Shown here one piece after another: positions 1 to 7,965 of a stretch of DNA of 64,000 nt. The first letter of the stretch is position 1. The number at the start of each line of letters is the position of its first letter. This stretch comes from UBA6197 sp047638075 (GTDB lineage Bacteria > Pseudomonadota > Alphaproteobacteria > Rhodobacterales > Rhodobacteraceae), in contig NZ_JBLJBV010000014.1 of the NCBI RefSeq assembly GCF_047638075.1, positions 37,746 through 101,745 of the forward strand, written 5' to 3'. The position numbers were made by a program, and so were the translations under genes. Below the pieces are notes generated by a model, which was not told the origin of the DNA, did not search any database, and was given only the letters and a program-made list of their open reading frames with translations.

Positions 1-404
1 ATCTGGAACTCCTGCTCAAAGGCTGAAACAACGCGCAACCCGGCTTCGGCTTCGAGATCAGCCACCGCCGTTTTCAGCATCGTGCGCACGCAACCTTGCC
101 ACGGGCTACCATCCAGTTCTGTGATGTCCGAGTGATAGAAATGCAAGGGCGTCATGTCAGGTATCGACGTCACCCGCACCTTTGCGCCCGCATCGGGGAT
201 CAGCCGCAGATCGCCCGCAGCACCGAAGGGGTTGGGGCTGGCGATCTCATCGAACGGGGTCAGGGCCAGGTTCGCGGGCACCCAGCCGACCCCCTTTTCC
301 ATGCCGCCCGCAAGGTCGCGCAACGCGATCGAGCGGCCACGGGTGATCGCGGCGATGTCGGTAGTGACGAAACTCACCAGTTCCTCGGTCTCAGGCGCGG
401 TCAT
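1..404 (-). CDS. Glutamine synthetase family protein, N-terminal part (cut by window start)
   Basis: About 134 codons are visible; the rest lies beyond base 1. The translation begins MTAPETEELVSFV and has the layout of a glutamine-synthetase beta-grasp domain: an FVTTDI..RGR segment, a GDLRLIPD strand, a SDITELDGSPW segment that matches the usual D-x-x-DGxPF region, and FEQEF at the edge, where the first metal-binding glutamates of the catalytic domain would start. Family members ligate ammonia or an amine to the gamma-carboxyl of glutamate using ATP. The ATG at 404 is preceded by AGGAGAAG, and the gene starts 9 bases after the stop of the cysteine hydrolase, so it is the third gene of the rpiR-hydrolase-GS operon. 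The context favours a catabolic gamma-glutamylation enzyme over housekeeping GlnA, but that is inference. Confidence 0.8.
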   Translation of the reverse strand, partial: MTAPETEELVSFVTTDIAAITRGRSIALRDLAGGMEKGVGWVPANLALTPFDEIASPNPFGAAGDLRLIPDAGAKVRVTSIPDMTPLHFYHSDITELDGSPWQGCVRTMLKTAVADLEAEAGLRVVSAFEQEFQ

Positions 405-413
405 GGCTTCTCC

Positions 414-1073
414 TCAGCATTTCAGTGCGTTGATGCGCGCGACCACCGTGTCGGTGTCGGTGATCCAGCAATAGCCGCCATAGGCGCGTAGCGCCGCCTC
501 ATGACGTTCGGGCGTGTATGTTGCGCAGGCATCGTGGACCAGCGTCACCAGATAGCCTCGGTCCGCCGCATCGCGCACCGCCATGTCAACGCACTGGTCG
601 GTGACGATCCCGGCGATAATCAAAAACCGGGTATCCAGATTGCGCAGCACATAATCCGCATTGGTTGAATTGAACAGCCCCGATGACGTCTTGGGCAGGA
701 CCGGCTCATTCTCGGTCGGCGTCAGGGGGGCAATGATGGCCCCTTCCGGCGCGCCCTTCGGGACGTGCATGTCTGACAGTTTGTGGTCGAGCGAGCGGTC
801 GCGCCCGTCGGCAGTCAGGCTTTCGATGATCGTGTGCAGCACGTTCTCGCCCGCGGCGCGGAAGGCATTCAGGATGCGCACCTGATTGGGAATGACCATT
901 TCATGAACGCGTTTCATGAAATAACTGTCGGCCGGATGCGGATGGGTCGGGTCCATCATCGGCTCTGCCCAGATGCGCTGCATGTCCACCAGCAGGAAGG
1001 ACGTGCGCCCTTTTTCGTAATCGCTTGACCGGCGAACCGTCTGGCCGCCAACCTCGATCGAGAATTCGTTCAT
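414..1073 (-). CDS. Isochorismatase-family cysteine hydrolase
   Basis: A 219-residue cytoplasmic alpha/beta hydrolase. The family triad is visible: Asp30 in LLVDMQ, Lys128 in VLPKTSSGLF and Cys161 in AGIVTDQCV. Members cleave amide, carbamoyl or vinyl-ether bonds (nicotinamidase, N-carbamoylsarcosine, ureidoacrylate and biuret hydrolases). The ATG at 1073 is chosen because it overlaps the stop of the upstream RpiR gene in ATGA and has AGGAGAAACGGA before it; the open frame continues ten codons further upstream inside the regulator gene. It sits between the regulator and a glutamine-synthetase-like gene and opposite a Liv-type ABC transporter. This suggests hydrolysis of an imported amide or ureide, but the substrate cannot be read from the sequence. 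Confidence 0.85.
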   Translation of the reverse strand: MNEFSIEVGGQTVRRSSDYEKGRTSFLLVDMQRIWAEPMMDPTHPHPADSYFMKRVHEMVIPNQVRILNAFRAAGENVLHTIIESLTADGRDRSLDHKLSDMHVPKGAPEGAIIAPLTPTENEPVLPKTSSGLFNSTNADYVLRNLDTRFLIIAGIVTDQCVDMAVRDAADRGYLVTLVHDACATYTPERHEAALRAYGGYCWITDTDTVVARINALKC

Positions 1074-1954
1074 TCCGTTTCTCCTTGTGCTGTCACGTCC
1101 CATGCGTCCTCGGTGACCGAGGACGCATGACGCAGCGCTTCCATCTGTTCGATCCGCCTGCGCGACTTGCTTGCCTGCCGCAATGTCAGCGCCGCAATCA
1201 GTGCTTCGGTCTGCGCCAATGCCGGCACCATCGTGTCGTATGGCGACAGGCTTTCGACCGGTGCGGTCAGGATCACGTCAGCCACCCCGGCGATTGGCGA
1301 TGCGTAGGGGTCGGTAAACAAGACAATCTTTGCGCCTTGTGCCGCTGCGGTCCGGGCAAACTGGACCGTGTCGATCTGATAGCGGCGGTAATCATAGACG
1401 ATCACCAAACTGCGCCGCCCCAGATCGACAAGCGCATCGACCTGATCAGAACGCGCCCCCTGCACCCAATGGCATCCCGGCCTGAGCTGCTTGAGGTGCG
1501 ACCAAAGCATGCCGGCCAGGTAGCCCGAAAACCGCCCGCCAATACAATGGACCGACAGTGACGGGTCAATGGCCAGTTCGACAGCCTTGTCGAAACTGGC
1601 AGACGGCACCATCGACATCGTCGTTTCAACGGCATGACCCGCTGAGCGCATCGATTCGAGGTAGATGTTGTCGGGCGCCACCGCTCCCTTGCCCGCATTC
1701 ATCATCGACAGCGGCGACGACATGCGTTCTTGCACCTCGCCTAGCAGCGCGCGTTGAAAATCGGGATAGCCCTCAAAGCCAAGCCGCCCGACGAACCGCA
1801 CCACGGTCGGCCCTGAAACGCCGGCCGCCTGCGCCAGATGGGCCACCGTATTCAACCCCGCTGCCGGATAGTTCGACAGTAGCGTCCGCGCGACCTTCAG
1901 GTCGGAGCGGGTCAGCGGTACGCTGCCATCGGTCAGGCGGTCACGAATGGTCAT
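1070..1954 (-). CDS. RpiR/MurR-family transcriptional regulator
   Basis: A 294-residue regulator with an N-terminal helix-turn-helix (about residues 15-85; AGVSGPTVVRFVGRLGFEGYPDFQ is typical of the HTH_6 family) and a C-terminal SIS domain (about 115-260; VHCIGGRFSGYLAGML and the VIVYDYRRY strand). SIS domains usually bind phosphosugars, but RpiR members also control amino-acid and amide catabolism. The ATG at 1954 has AGGAAG about 8 bases upstream; the frame remains open for 20 more codons without a better start. Its stop overlaps the hydrolase start (ATGA). It is divergent from the Liv transporter across a 157-base gap that contains AAACATT/AATGTTT repeats, so it probably controls both directions. 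Confidence 0.88.
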   Translation of the reverse strand: MTIRDRLTDGSVPLTRSDLKVARTLLSNYPAAGLNTVAHLAQAAGVSGPTVVRFVGRLGFEGYPDFQRALLGEVQERMSSPLSMMNAGKGAVAPDNIYLESMRSAGHAVETTMSMVPSASFDKAVELAIDPSLSVHCIGGRFSGYLAGMLWSHLKQLRPGCHWVQGARSDQVDALVDLGRRSLVIVYDYRRYQIDTVQFARTAAAQGAKIVLFTDPYASPIAGVADVILTAPVESLSPYDTMVPALAQTEALIAALTLRQASKSRRRIEQMEALRHASSVTEDAWDVTAQGETE

Positions 1955-1992
1955 GGGCCTTCTTCCTAACGGGAATCCATATGGCATCGTGG

Positions 1993-2036
1993 AAACATTC
2001 ATTACATTTGTCAATCATGCTGCAATGTTTGAAACA
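1993..2036. promoter_or_regulatory. Candidate RpiR operator in the divergent promoter region
   Basis: The gap between the regulator and the Liv transporter contains AAACATT at 1993-1999 and its inverse AATGTTT at 2024-2030, 31 bases apart (about three helical turns). An 11-base palindrome TGTTTGAAACA at 2026-2036 overlaps the second arm. RpiR-family operators are often AT-rich inverted repeats of this kind. Binding is inferred from position and symmetry only. Confidence 0.4.
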
Positions 2037-2111
2037 CTATTGACACAACGATAGTCACCGAACATGCTTCCTTTTACCGAGTCCGCCTGTCGGACCGGTT
2101 AGGGAGGTTGC

Positions 2112-3959
2112 GTGCTGGGATTGAGGCAGTTCGGGAAATCGGCCTGGGTCGGATCGGCCATGATGGCGCTAGTGTTCATTATAGTTGCGGTGCTTGCCGA
2201 AACGGTTCTGCCCGCATCCGGGGCAAGGCTGGCGACGCTTTTTCTGATCTATGTCGTGGCTGTTCTGGGCAACCAGATCTATTCGGGCAACTCGGGCATC
2301 ATGTCTTTTGGCCACACGTCTTTCATGGCGATCGGCGCCTATGCCTCGGCGTTGTTGACGATCCAGCCTGCAATACAGGCCACGGCCTTGCCAAAACTGC
2401 CCGGTTGGATCGCTGCGCTGAATGGCCAGCCGCTTGTGGTGGCGCTGGCAGGGGCGCTTGTTATGGTGGTGATCGCCGCGGCCATCTTTGGGTTACCGAT
2501 TGCGCGGCTTGGCGGCTCTGCCGCCTCGATCGCCACGCTTGGGATTTTGGTCATCACCCATGTCACGCTGGTCGCCTCCACCACCATCACGCGCGGCAGC
2601 CAGACCTTCTTTGGCATTCCACGCGGCGTGCCGATGTGGTTGGTGGCCGGCTGCGCGGTGGCAGCTGTTGTCGCCGCACGGCTATACCGAAGCTCTCGCA
2701 GCGGTCTGGCATTGCGGGCCGCGCGCGAAGATGAAATCGCGGCCATTGCGGTCGGTGTCAACGTCGTGCGGTTGCGGTTTTGGTCCTTCGTTCTTGGTGC
2801 GCTGCTCTGCGGGGCCTCGGGCGCGCTATTGGCGCATTTTCTGGGTGCGTTCTCGCCCAAGGACTTTTACTTCAACCTGACCTTTCTCTTGCTGTCGATG
2901 CTTATACTTGGGGGGATTTCGACGGTGTCGGGTGCGGTTGGCGGCACGGCGGTCATCATCATTCTCGTCCAGCTTTTGCGCCGCGTCGAGTCCGGAGGCG
3001 ATTTTGGCATCATTACCTTGCCGCCGATCTTTGGCCTTACCGACATTGGCATCGGTCTGGTAATTCTATTGGTCATGTATCGCCTGCGCGAAGGGCTTTT
3101 TGGCGTGCGGGAACTGGATGAACGGCTGGGCCTTGACGATGTGCCCGCCACCGCGCCGGAATACGTCTCGGCCCAGACAGCCACGGCCGAGAGCCTGACC
3201 GTTGAGAATGTCAGCAAGAAATTCGGGGGGATGACGGCGCTTGAGGATGTTACTTTCGTGATCGAGCCGGGGCTTGTGACCGGTCTGATCGGCCCGAACG
3301 GCGCCGGGAAATCGACGCTGATCAATGCTGTCTGCGGGATCGTGCCCCCGTCGTCGGGCCGTGTGATGATCGGCAGGCAGGACGTGGCGGCGCTGGCTGT
3401 ACATGAGGTATCGCGGGCTGGATTGGGCCGCACTTTTCAAAACATCCGCCTGTTCAAGAATCTGACCGTGTTGGAAAATGTCCGCGTTGCCGCGAACTCG
3501 GTTGCGCGCCCGGGCGAAGATAGCGTCGCCGCTGCTCGCGCCGCGCTGGCGACTGTCGGGCTGACTGATCTTGCCCCGCGCATCGCCTCAACCTTGCCAT
3601 ATGGCGCACAACGGCGGCTGGAAATTGCCCGCGCGTTGGCGCTGCGGCCGCATTTCCTGCTGCTGGACGAACCGGCCGCCGGTATGAACCCGACTGAGAC
3701 GGATTCGCTGATGGACGTTCTTCGCCACATCCGTGCCGAACATCAGCTTGGCCTTTTGGTGGTCGAGCATGACCTCAAACTGATCATGCGGCTTTGCGAC
3801 CGTATCGTGGTTCTGAACAAGGGCCAGCAGATCGCCATGGGCACACCCGAGGAAATCCGCGCTGACCCTGCCGTGATCGAGGCCTATATCGGCCGCAAAC
3901 GTGCCGCACAAACGTCGGCCCAAAAGCCACCTGTCGGGCAGGGGCTGCCCGCCACCTGA
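2112..3959 (+). CDS. Fused Liv-type ABC transporter permease and ATPase (LivM-LivG)
   Basis: A 615-residue fusion. Residues 1-330 are a LivM-type inner-membrane permease with many hydrophobic segments and the family's GNSGIMSFGHTSFMAIGAY region. A short linker leads into a LivG-type ATPase: Walker A GPNGAGKST at about 394, signature YGAQRRLEIARALA at about 497, and Walker B LLLDEPAAG at about 516, with the long LivG-type ENV..AA insertion. LivM and LivG are usually separate proteins. The GTG start at 2112 follows AGGGAGG (2101-2107). The gene heads a four-gene operon with a binding protein, a second ATPase and a second permease, together making a branched-chain-amino-acid/urea/amide-type importer. 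No frameshift or internal stop separates the two halves. Confidence 0.92.
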   Translation: MLGLRQFGKSAWVGSAMMALVFIIVAVLAETVLPASGARLATLFLIYVVAVLGNQIYSGNSGIMSFGHTSFMAIGAYASALLTIQPAIQATALPKLPGWIAALNGQPLVVALAGALVMVVIAAAIFGLPIARLGGSAASIATLGILVITHVTLVASTTITRGSQTFFGIPRGVPMWLVAGCAVAAVVAARLYRSSRSGLALRAAREDEIAAIAVGVNVVRLRFWSFVLGALLCGASGALLAHFLGAFSPKDFYFNLTFLLLSMLILGGISTVSGAVGGTAVIIILVQLLRRVESGGDFGIITLPPIFGLTDIGIGLVILLVMYRLREGLFGVRELDERLGLDDVPATAPEYVSAQTATAESLTVENVSKKFGGMTALEDVTFVIEPGLVTGLIGPNGAGKSTLINAVCGIVPPSSGRVMIGRQDVAALAVHEVSRAGLGRTFQNIRLFKNLTVLENVRVAANSVARPGEDSVAAARAALATVGLTDLAPRIASTLPYGAQRRLEIARALALRPHFLLLDEPAAGMNPTETDSLMDVLRHIRAEHQLGLLVVEHDLKLIMRLCDRIVVLNKGQQIAMGTPEEIRADPAVIEAYIGRKRAAQTSAQKPPVGQGLPAT

Positions 3960-3983
3960 CCGCAACCAACCGGGAGAAGAAAA

Positions 3984-5135
3984 ATGATACTTGGAAAAAC
4001 CGTTACCTTCACCGCGCTCGCCATCGCGCTTGCCGCCCCTGCGCTTGCCGAGGATTTGACCATTGGCCTTGCCACGGCACAGACCGGCGTGCTGGCGCCT
4101 TATGATCAGCCCTCTCTTGCGGGTTTTCAGATGCGGGTGGACGAGATCAATGCCGCCGGCGGCATCGCCGGCAAGTTCCCCATCAAGCTGATTGCCAAAG
4201 ATACCCGGTCAGACGCCGCACAAACGGCGTTGGTTGCGCAGGAACTGGTCGAAGAGGGCGTGCAAATTGTCATCACGCCCTGCGACGCTGACCCATCAAT
4301 CGCGGCGGGAATGATCACCCAAGAGGCTAGAATTCCGGCGTTCTCCTTCTGCGCCACGACGCCGACACTGCCGTTGGCGGTGGGCGATTACATGTTTGGC
4401 AACTATCCCGCCGACAACGTTCAGGCCGCGATGCTGGCAGATTACGCAACGGATCAGGGCTACAAGACCGCCTATATCCTGATGTCTCCCGACAGTGCCT
4501 ATACACTGAAACTGCCCGAATATTTCGGCCAGGCATTCACCGCCAAGGGCGGCACGCTTTTGGGCGAAGGCACATTCGCGATGGGCCAGCAGGATTTCAG
4601 CGCGGAAGTCACCAAGATCGCGGCGATGGACCCCAAGCCGGATGTGATCATGACAGCCGCCTATGAACCCGATTTTCCCGCCTTTATCCGGCAACTGCGC
4701 GGAACGGGCGTGACAACGCCGGTTCTGGGCTCGGACGGGATTGATAGCCCCACCACGTTCGCGATGGGGGATCTGGTCGAAGGCGTCGTCTTTTCGACCG
4801 CCGGTTTCGCCGCCGAGGGTAGCCCGCTTGCCGCGTTCAACGCCAAGTACAAGGAAAAAACCGGCGAAGTGCCGAACACTCTCTATATCGCCAACGGCTA
4901 CGATCTGGGCACCGTCATTGATGCTGCCGTGACCAAGGCCGACAGCCTTGACCCGACGGCCATACGCGATGCCATCGCCAGTCTGGACAACATCGAAGGG
5001 GTGACCGGGGCAATCAGCTATGCTGGAACCATGGGCATGCCGCTGCGCACTGTTGCGTTGGTGCGCATTGTTGATGGCAAACGCGAACTGGTCACGCAGG
5101 GTGTGCCGGCCGCGGCCGATATTCCTGCCCCCTGA
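3984..5135 (+). CDS. Periplasmic substrate-binding protein of Liv-type ABC transporter
   Basis: A 383-residue periplasmic binding protein (type I fold, Peripla_BP_6). The signal peptide ends at about Ala22 (ALAAPALA, then ED). The mature start, with TIGLATAQTGVLAPYDQPSLAGFQM and the following DEINAAGGI helix, is the standard opening of this family. It delivers the ligand to the permeases LivMG and LivH. The family takes branched-chain amino acids, urea, amides or aromatic acids; the ligand is not identifiable here. GGGAG precedes the ATG. It is followed by a strong hairpin inside the operon, which may raise the amount of this subunit relative to the membrane parts. Confidence 0.9.
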   Translation: MILGKTVTFTALAIALAAPALAEDLTIGLATAQTGVLAPYDQPSLAGFQMRVDEINAAGGIAGKFPIKLIAKDTRSDAAQTALVAQELVEEGVQIVITPCDADPSIAAGMITQEARIPAFSFCATTPTLPLAVGDYMFGNYPADNVQAAMLADYATDQGYKTAYILMSPDSAYTLKLPEYFGQAFTAKGGTLLGEGTFAMGQQDFSAEVTKIAAMDPKPDVIMTAAYEPDFPAFIRQLRGTGVTTPVLGSDGIDSPTTFAMGDLVEGVVFSTAGFAAEGSPLAAFNAKYKEKTGEVPNTLYIANGYDLGTVIDAAVTKADSLDPTAIRDAIASLDNIEGVTGAISYAGTMGMPLRTVALVRIVDGKRELVTQGVPAAADIPAP

Positions 5136-5147
5136 TCGCGCAAGCCC

Positions 5148-5170
5148 CGGCCCCCGTCGATCGGGGGCCG
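5148..5170 (+). other. Strong intra-operon hairpin after the binding-protein gene
   Basis: A perfect 9-base-pair inverted repeat, CGGCCCCCG / CGGGGGCCG, with the five-base loop TCGAT lies 12 bases after the binding-protein stop and 27 bases before the next start. There is no T-run, so it is not a classic terminator. In binding-protein operons such hairpins often protect the upstream mRNA or cause partial termination. Confidence 0.65.
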
Positions 5171-5197
5171 CCCCCTCCATGCCCAAAAGGACCGATC

Positions 5198-5920
5198 ATG
5201 AACAGCCCTGCCCATCTTCTTGACGTTTCGGGCCTGACCGTCAGCTATGGCGCCGTCGAGGCCGTTCGCGGCATCGACCTGACCGTCGCAAAAGGCGAGA
5301 TCGTCACCCTGCTGGGCGCAAATGGCGCTGGCAAAAGCTCGACCCTCAACGCGCTGGTGGGCATGGCCCCCCGCAAGGCACGGCACCTTGGCTTTCGGGG
5401 GCACGACATCGCCACGCTGCCGACAGAGATGATTGTGCGCCAGGGAATGACGCTGGTTCCCGAAGGTCGCCGCATCTTTCCAACCCTGACCGTGGCCGAA
5501 CATCTGCTGTTGGGCGGGGCCAAGCACGCCGCGCGTGGATCACTATCTGAAACCGAAGCCAACATGCTGAACCTGTTTCCGATCCTAGCCGAGCGTTTGC
5601 ACCAAAAGGCCGGCTCGCTGTCGGGAGGAGAGCAGCAGATGCTGGCGATTGCCCGCGCGCTGATGTCTTCGCCCGATCTTTTGCTACTTGACGAACCATC
5701 ACTTGGCCTTGCACCGCAGGTCGTCGACCGGATCTTTGCGCTGATATCCGACCTGCGCGACCGCGGGCTGACCATCCTGCTGGTCGAACAAAACGTCGCG
5801 CTGGCGCTGGAAATTGCCGACCGGGGCTATGTGCTGGTGAACGGTCTTATCGAAATTGCCGGGACGGCAGCCGAACTTATCGCCTCGCCTGAAATCCGCG
5901 ACGCCTATCTGGGAGCTTGA
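5198..5920 (+). CDS. Liv-type ABC transporter ATPase (LivF-like)
   Basis: A 240-residue ATP-binding subunit. Walker A GANGAGKSS (about 39-47), signature LSGGEQQMLAIARAL, Walker B LLLLDEPSLGL and the switch His in the ILLVEQNV region are all intact. Length and the lack of the LivG insertion identify it as the LivF partner of the LivG domain fused to the permease upstream. It follows the binding protein after the 5148 hairpin; its stop is one base from the TTG start of the LivH permease, indicating translational coupling. Confidence 0.92.
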   Translation: MNSPAHLLDVSGLTVSYGAVEAVRGIDLTVAKGEIVTLLGANGAGKSSTLNALVGMAPRKARHLGFRGHDIATLPTEMIVRQGMTLVPEGRRIFPTLTVAEHLLLGGAKHAARGSLSETEANMLNLFPILAERLHQKAGSLSGGEQQMLAIARALMSSPDLLLLDEPSLGLAPQVVDRIFALISDLRDRGLTILLVEQNVALALEIADRGYVLVNGLIEIAGTAAELIASPEIRDAYLGA

Positions 5921-5921
5921 A

Positions 5922-6809
5922 TTGGACATCTTCTTGCAGCAGATCCTGAATGCGCTCAGCCTTGGCGGCACCTATGCGTTGCTGGCGCTGGGCCTTGCGG
6001 TCGTTTTTTCGATCATCGGACTTATCAACTTTGCGCATGGCGAACTGATGACGGTGGCAGGCTATGTCATGGCGTTTTCGCTGGTTGCCTCTGTGCCGTT
6101 GCCGCTGGCGATCATGCTGGCCGTTGCCACGCCGGTGGTGCTAGCCATGGCGATGGAGCGGGTGGCCTTTCGGCCGGTGCGCGGCGCCAGCGGCACGACG
6201 CTGCTGCTGACCAGCTTTGCCGTCAGCGCAATTTTGCGGGTGCTATTCCAGAACTTCATCTCGGCGCGCCCGGTGCCTGTTCCGATGCCGGCTGCGCTAT
6301 CGGGGGTCATCAACATCGGGCCATTGCATCTGGGCATCATCCAGTCGATCTCTATTGCGGTCACCGCGCTGATGCTGATCGGGCTTACGCTTTTCATGAA
6401 CCGCACTGTTGCCGGCCGCGCGATGCGCGCCGCTTCAGAGGATTTCGCGATTGTTCGTCTGATGGGCTTGCGCGCCAATGGGGTGGTTGCCACCGCTTTC
6501 GCCATCTCGGGTCTGCTTGCCGGGGTCGCGGGGCTTTTGTGGGTGGCGCAGCGCGGATCGGTTGATCCGCTCATGGGGTTTTTGCCGGTGTTAAAGGCCT
6601 TCATCGCGGCGATCATCGGCGGCCTTGGCAGTCTGACCGGCGCGGTCGCAGGCGGCTTTCTTTTGGGCTTCATCGAGGTCATGCTTCAGGCGTGGCTGCC
6701 CGATGCCTGGTTACCCTACCGCGATGCCTTTGCGATCATGCTGGTGATCGGCGTTCTTCTGTTTCGCCCACAGGGGCTTTTGGCGCGTCAGACGGTGTTG
6801 AAACTCTGA
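5922..6809 (+). CDS. Liv-type ABC transporter permease (LivH-like)
   Basis: A 295-residue inner-membrane permease with about eight hydrophobic segments. LNALSLGGTYALLALGLAVV near the start and the INFAHGELM motif are characteristic of LivH. The TTG at 5922 is chosen as start because it directly follows the livF stop and has GGGAG (5911-5915) upstream; the open frame extends 22 codons further into livF, where the product would be non-membrane. It pairs with the LivM half of the fusion to form the channel and closes the operon. Confidence 0.88.
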   Translation: MDIFLQQILNALSLGGTYALLALGLAVVFSIIGLINFAHGELMTVAGYVMAFSLVASVPLPLAIMLAVATPVVLAMAMERVAFRPVRGASGTTLLLTSFAVSAILRVLFQNFISARPVPVPMPAALSGVINIGPLHLGIIQSISIAVTALMLIGLTLFMNRTVAGRAMRAASEDFAIVRLMGLRANGVVATAFAISGLLAGVAGLLWVAQRGSVDPLMGFLPVLKAFIAAIIGGLGSLTGAVAGGFLLGFIEVMLQAWLPDAWLPYRDAFAIMLVIGVLLFRPQGLLARQTVLKL

Positions 6810-6856
6810 TCGATTGGGATTGTTTTGCAAAATGGGCCACAAACGGGGCCGCCAGA

Positions 6857-6876
6857 CCGGTTTGCTATAGAACCGG
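6857..6876. repeat. Short inverted repeat between convergent genes
   Basis: CCGGTT / AACCGG arms with an eight-base loop span the stop codon of the glycosyltransferase on the minus strand and lie 48 bases after livH. It could form a weak hairpin between the convergent genes. No T-run on either side. Confidence 0.3.
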
Positions 6877-7965
6877 CACCTGTTTCAGGAATGAGATCAG
6901 GTTTTCCGGCACCGCCCCCGGCCCATCGCTTAGCTGTGATCGGCTGAAAAGATTCAAATGCCGCGAAATGACCGCCATCTTTTCCGATGCGATTTCGGTA
7001 TGGAAATCGCGCATATCATCGCGGCACATCAGCGCGGCGATCTTGGCGCGATGGGCTGCAACAGCGGCATCATGAAGCCCCCTGATCCCTTTCAGGCGCC
7101 TTAGCCGCGTCAGTTGCTTTTTCGTATCCGGTAACCGCCGACGGATCGAATTATCCGTTTCCATGTTGAAATTCATGCGCATCCAATAGGAAAAGCCCTG
7201 ATCCCGATCGACATGGTTCACGCGGCCGCGATCGCGTTTCACAAGGAAACTTTCGCAATTGCGCACGGCATAATGATTTAGCGTTACCAGATCGTAGCCG
7301 TGATCGCGGATGCCAAAACGCCACCCTTCATCGGCATATTCTTCCGATAGCTGAAGACCGGACCCATTGACCCAATGCGGCATGGTCTTTGTCTTGCGTT
7401 TCAGGGGGCGGTGGACCCCGATCTTGTCATAGGTGCCCGCTACGCCCGGCCCATCGGTGCGAAACAGGGTCTTGATACCCCACGCCTGTATCGGTGTCGG
7501 GCAGTATTTGGGTGCGCAATGGGCATACCGCTCTGTCAGTAATGCGTCCTCATATTTGGTGTGAAAGCCATTCCCGAACAGACGCCACTGCATGGAGATG
7601 ACGCTTGCGCCATTGGTTGCGGCAAAAAGCGCATCCAAGGTGCCGTCTCCGGCGTGGATATTGACGAATTCATCCACGTCAGACACCAAAACCCATTCAG
7701 CCTGACGCACCAGATCCAGTCTTTCTGCAAATTTGAGCGCGCCTTTTTGCGGGTTGTAGCCATCGCCCATCTGTTGAAATGGATTATCCATCCGCGTCAC
7801 GATTCCACGCGCGGCAAGCGCATCCAAAAGCTCGACCGTGCCATCATCGCAATCATTGGTGAAGACCAGAAAATGGTCAAACCCGATAGCCAGATGATGG
7901 GCCACCCATTCCAGGATAAAGGGGCCTTCGTTCTTCATGCAGGTCACGATCAGCCGGCGTGCCAT
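6865..7965 (-). CDS. Glycosyltransferase family 2-like protein
   Basis: A 366-residue cytoplasmic protein with a GT-A-like fold of the Glyco_tranf_2_4 type. It opens with IVTCMKNEGPFILEWVAHH, where the nucleotide-sugar-binding strand and Lys-Asn-Glu turn lie, and has the metal-binding DxD at 96-98 (SDVDEF). No signal peptide or membrane segment is seen. Its ATG follows the TAG of the upstream three-domain gene with no spacer, so translation is probably coupled. It is clearly related to the middle domain of that neighbour (same KNE-PFILEW, FTNDC and RGIVTR-DNP blocks), which indicates duplication. The product probably acts in surface polysaccharide or O-antigen decoration; donor and acceptor are unknown. 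Confidence 0.85.
   Translation of the reverse strand: MARRLIVTCMKNEGPFILEWVAHHLAIGFDHFLVFTNDCDDGTVELLDALAARGIVTRMDNPFQQMGDGYNPQKGALKFAERLDLVRQAEWVLVSDVDEFVNIHAGDGTLDALFAATNGASVISMQWRLFGNGFHTKYEDALLTERYAHCAPKYCPTPIQAWGIKTLFRTDGPGVAGTYDKIGVHRPLKRKTKTMPHWVNGSGLQLSEEYADEGWRFGIRDHGYDLVTLNHYAVRNCESFLVKRDRGRVNHVDRDQGFSYWMRMNFNMETDNSIRRRLPDTKKQLTRLRRLKGIRGLHDAAVAAHRAKIAALMCRDDMRDFHTEIASEKMAVISRHLNLFSRSQLSDGPGAVPENLISFLKQVPVL

Noticed and set aside
6810..6864. Terminator after livH
   Set aside because: The TTTTGCAAAA palindrome is short and no GC-rich stem precedes a T-run.
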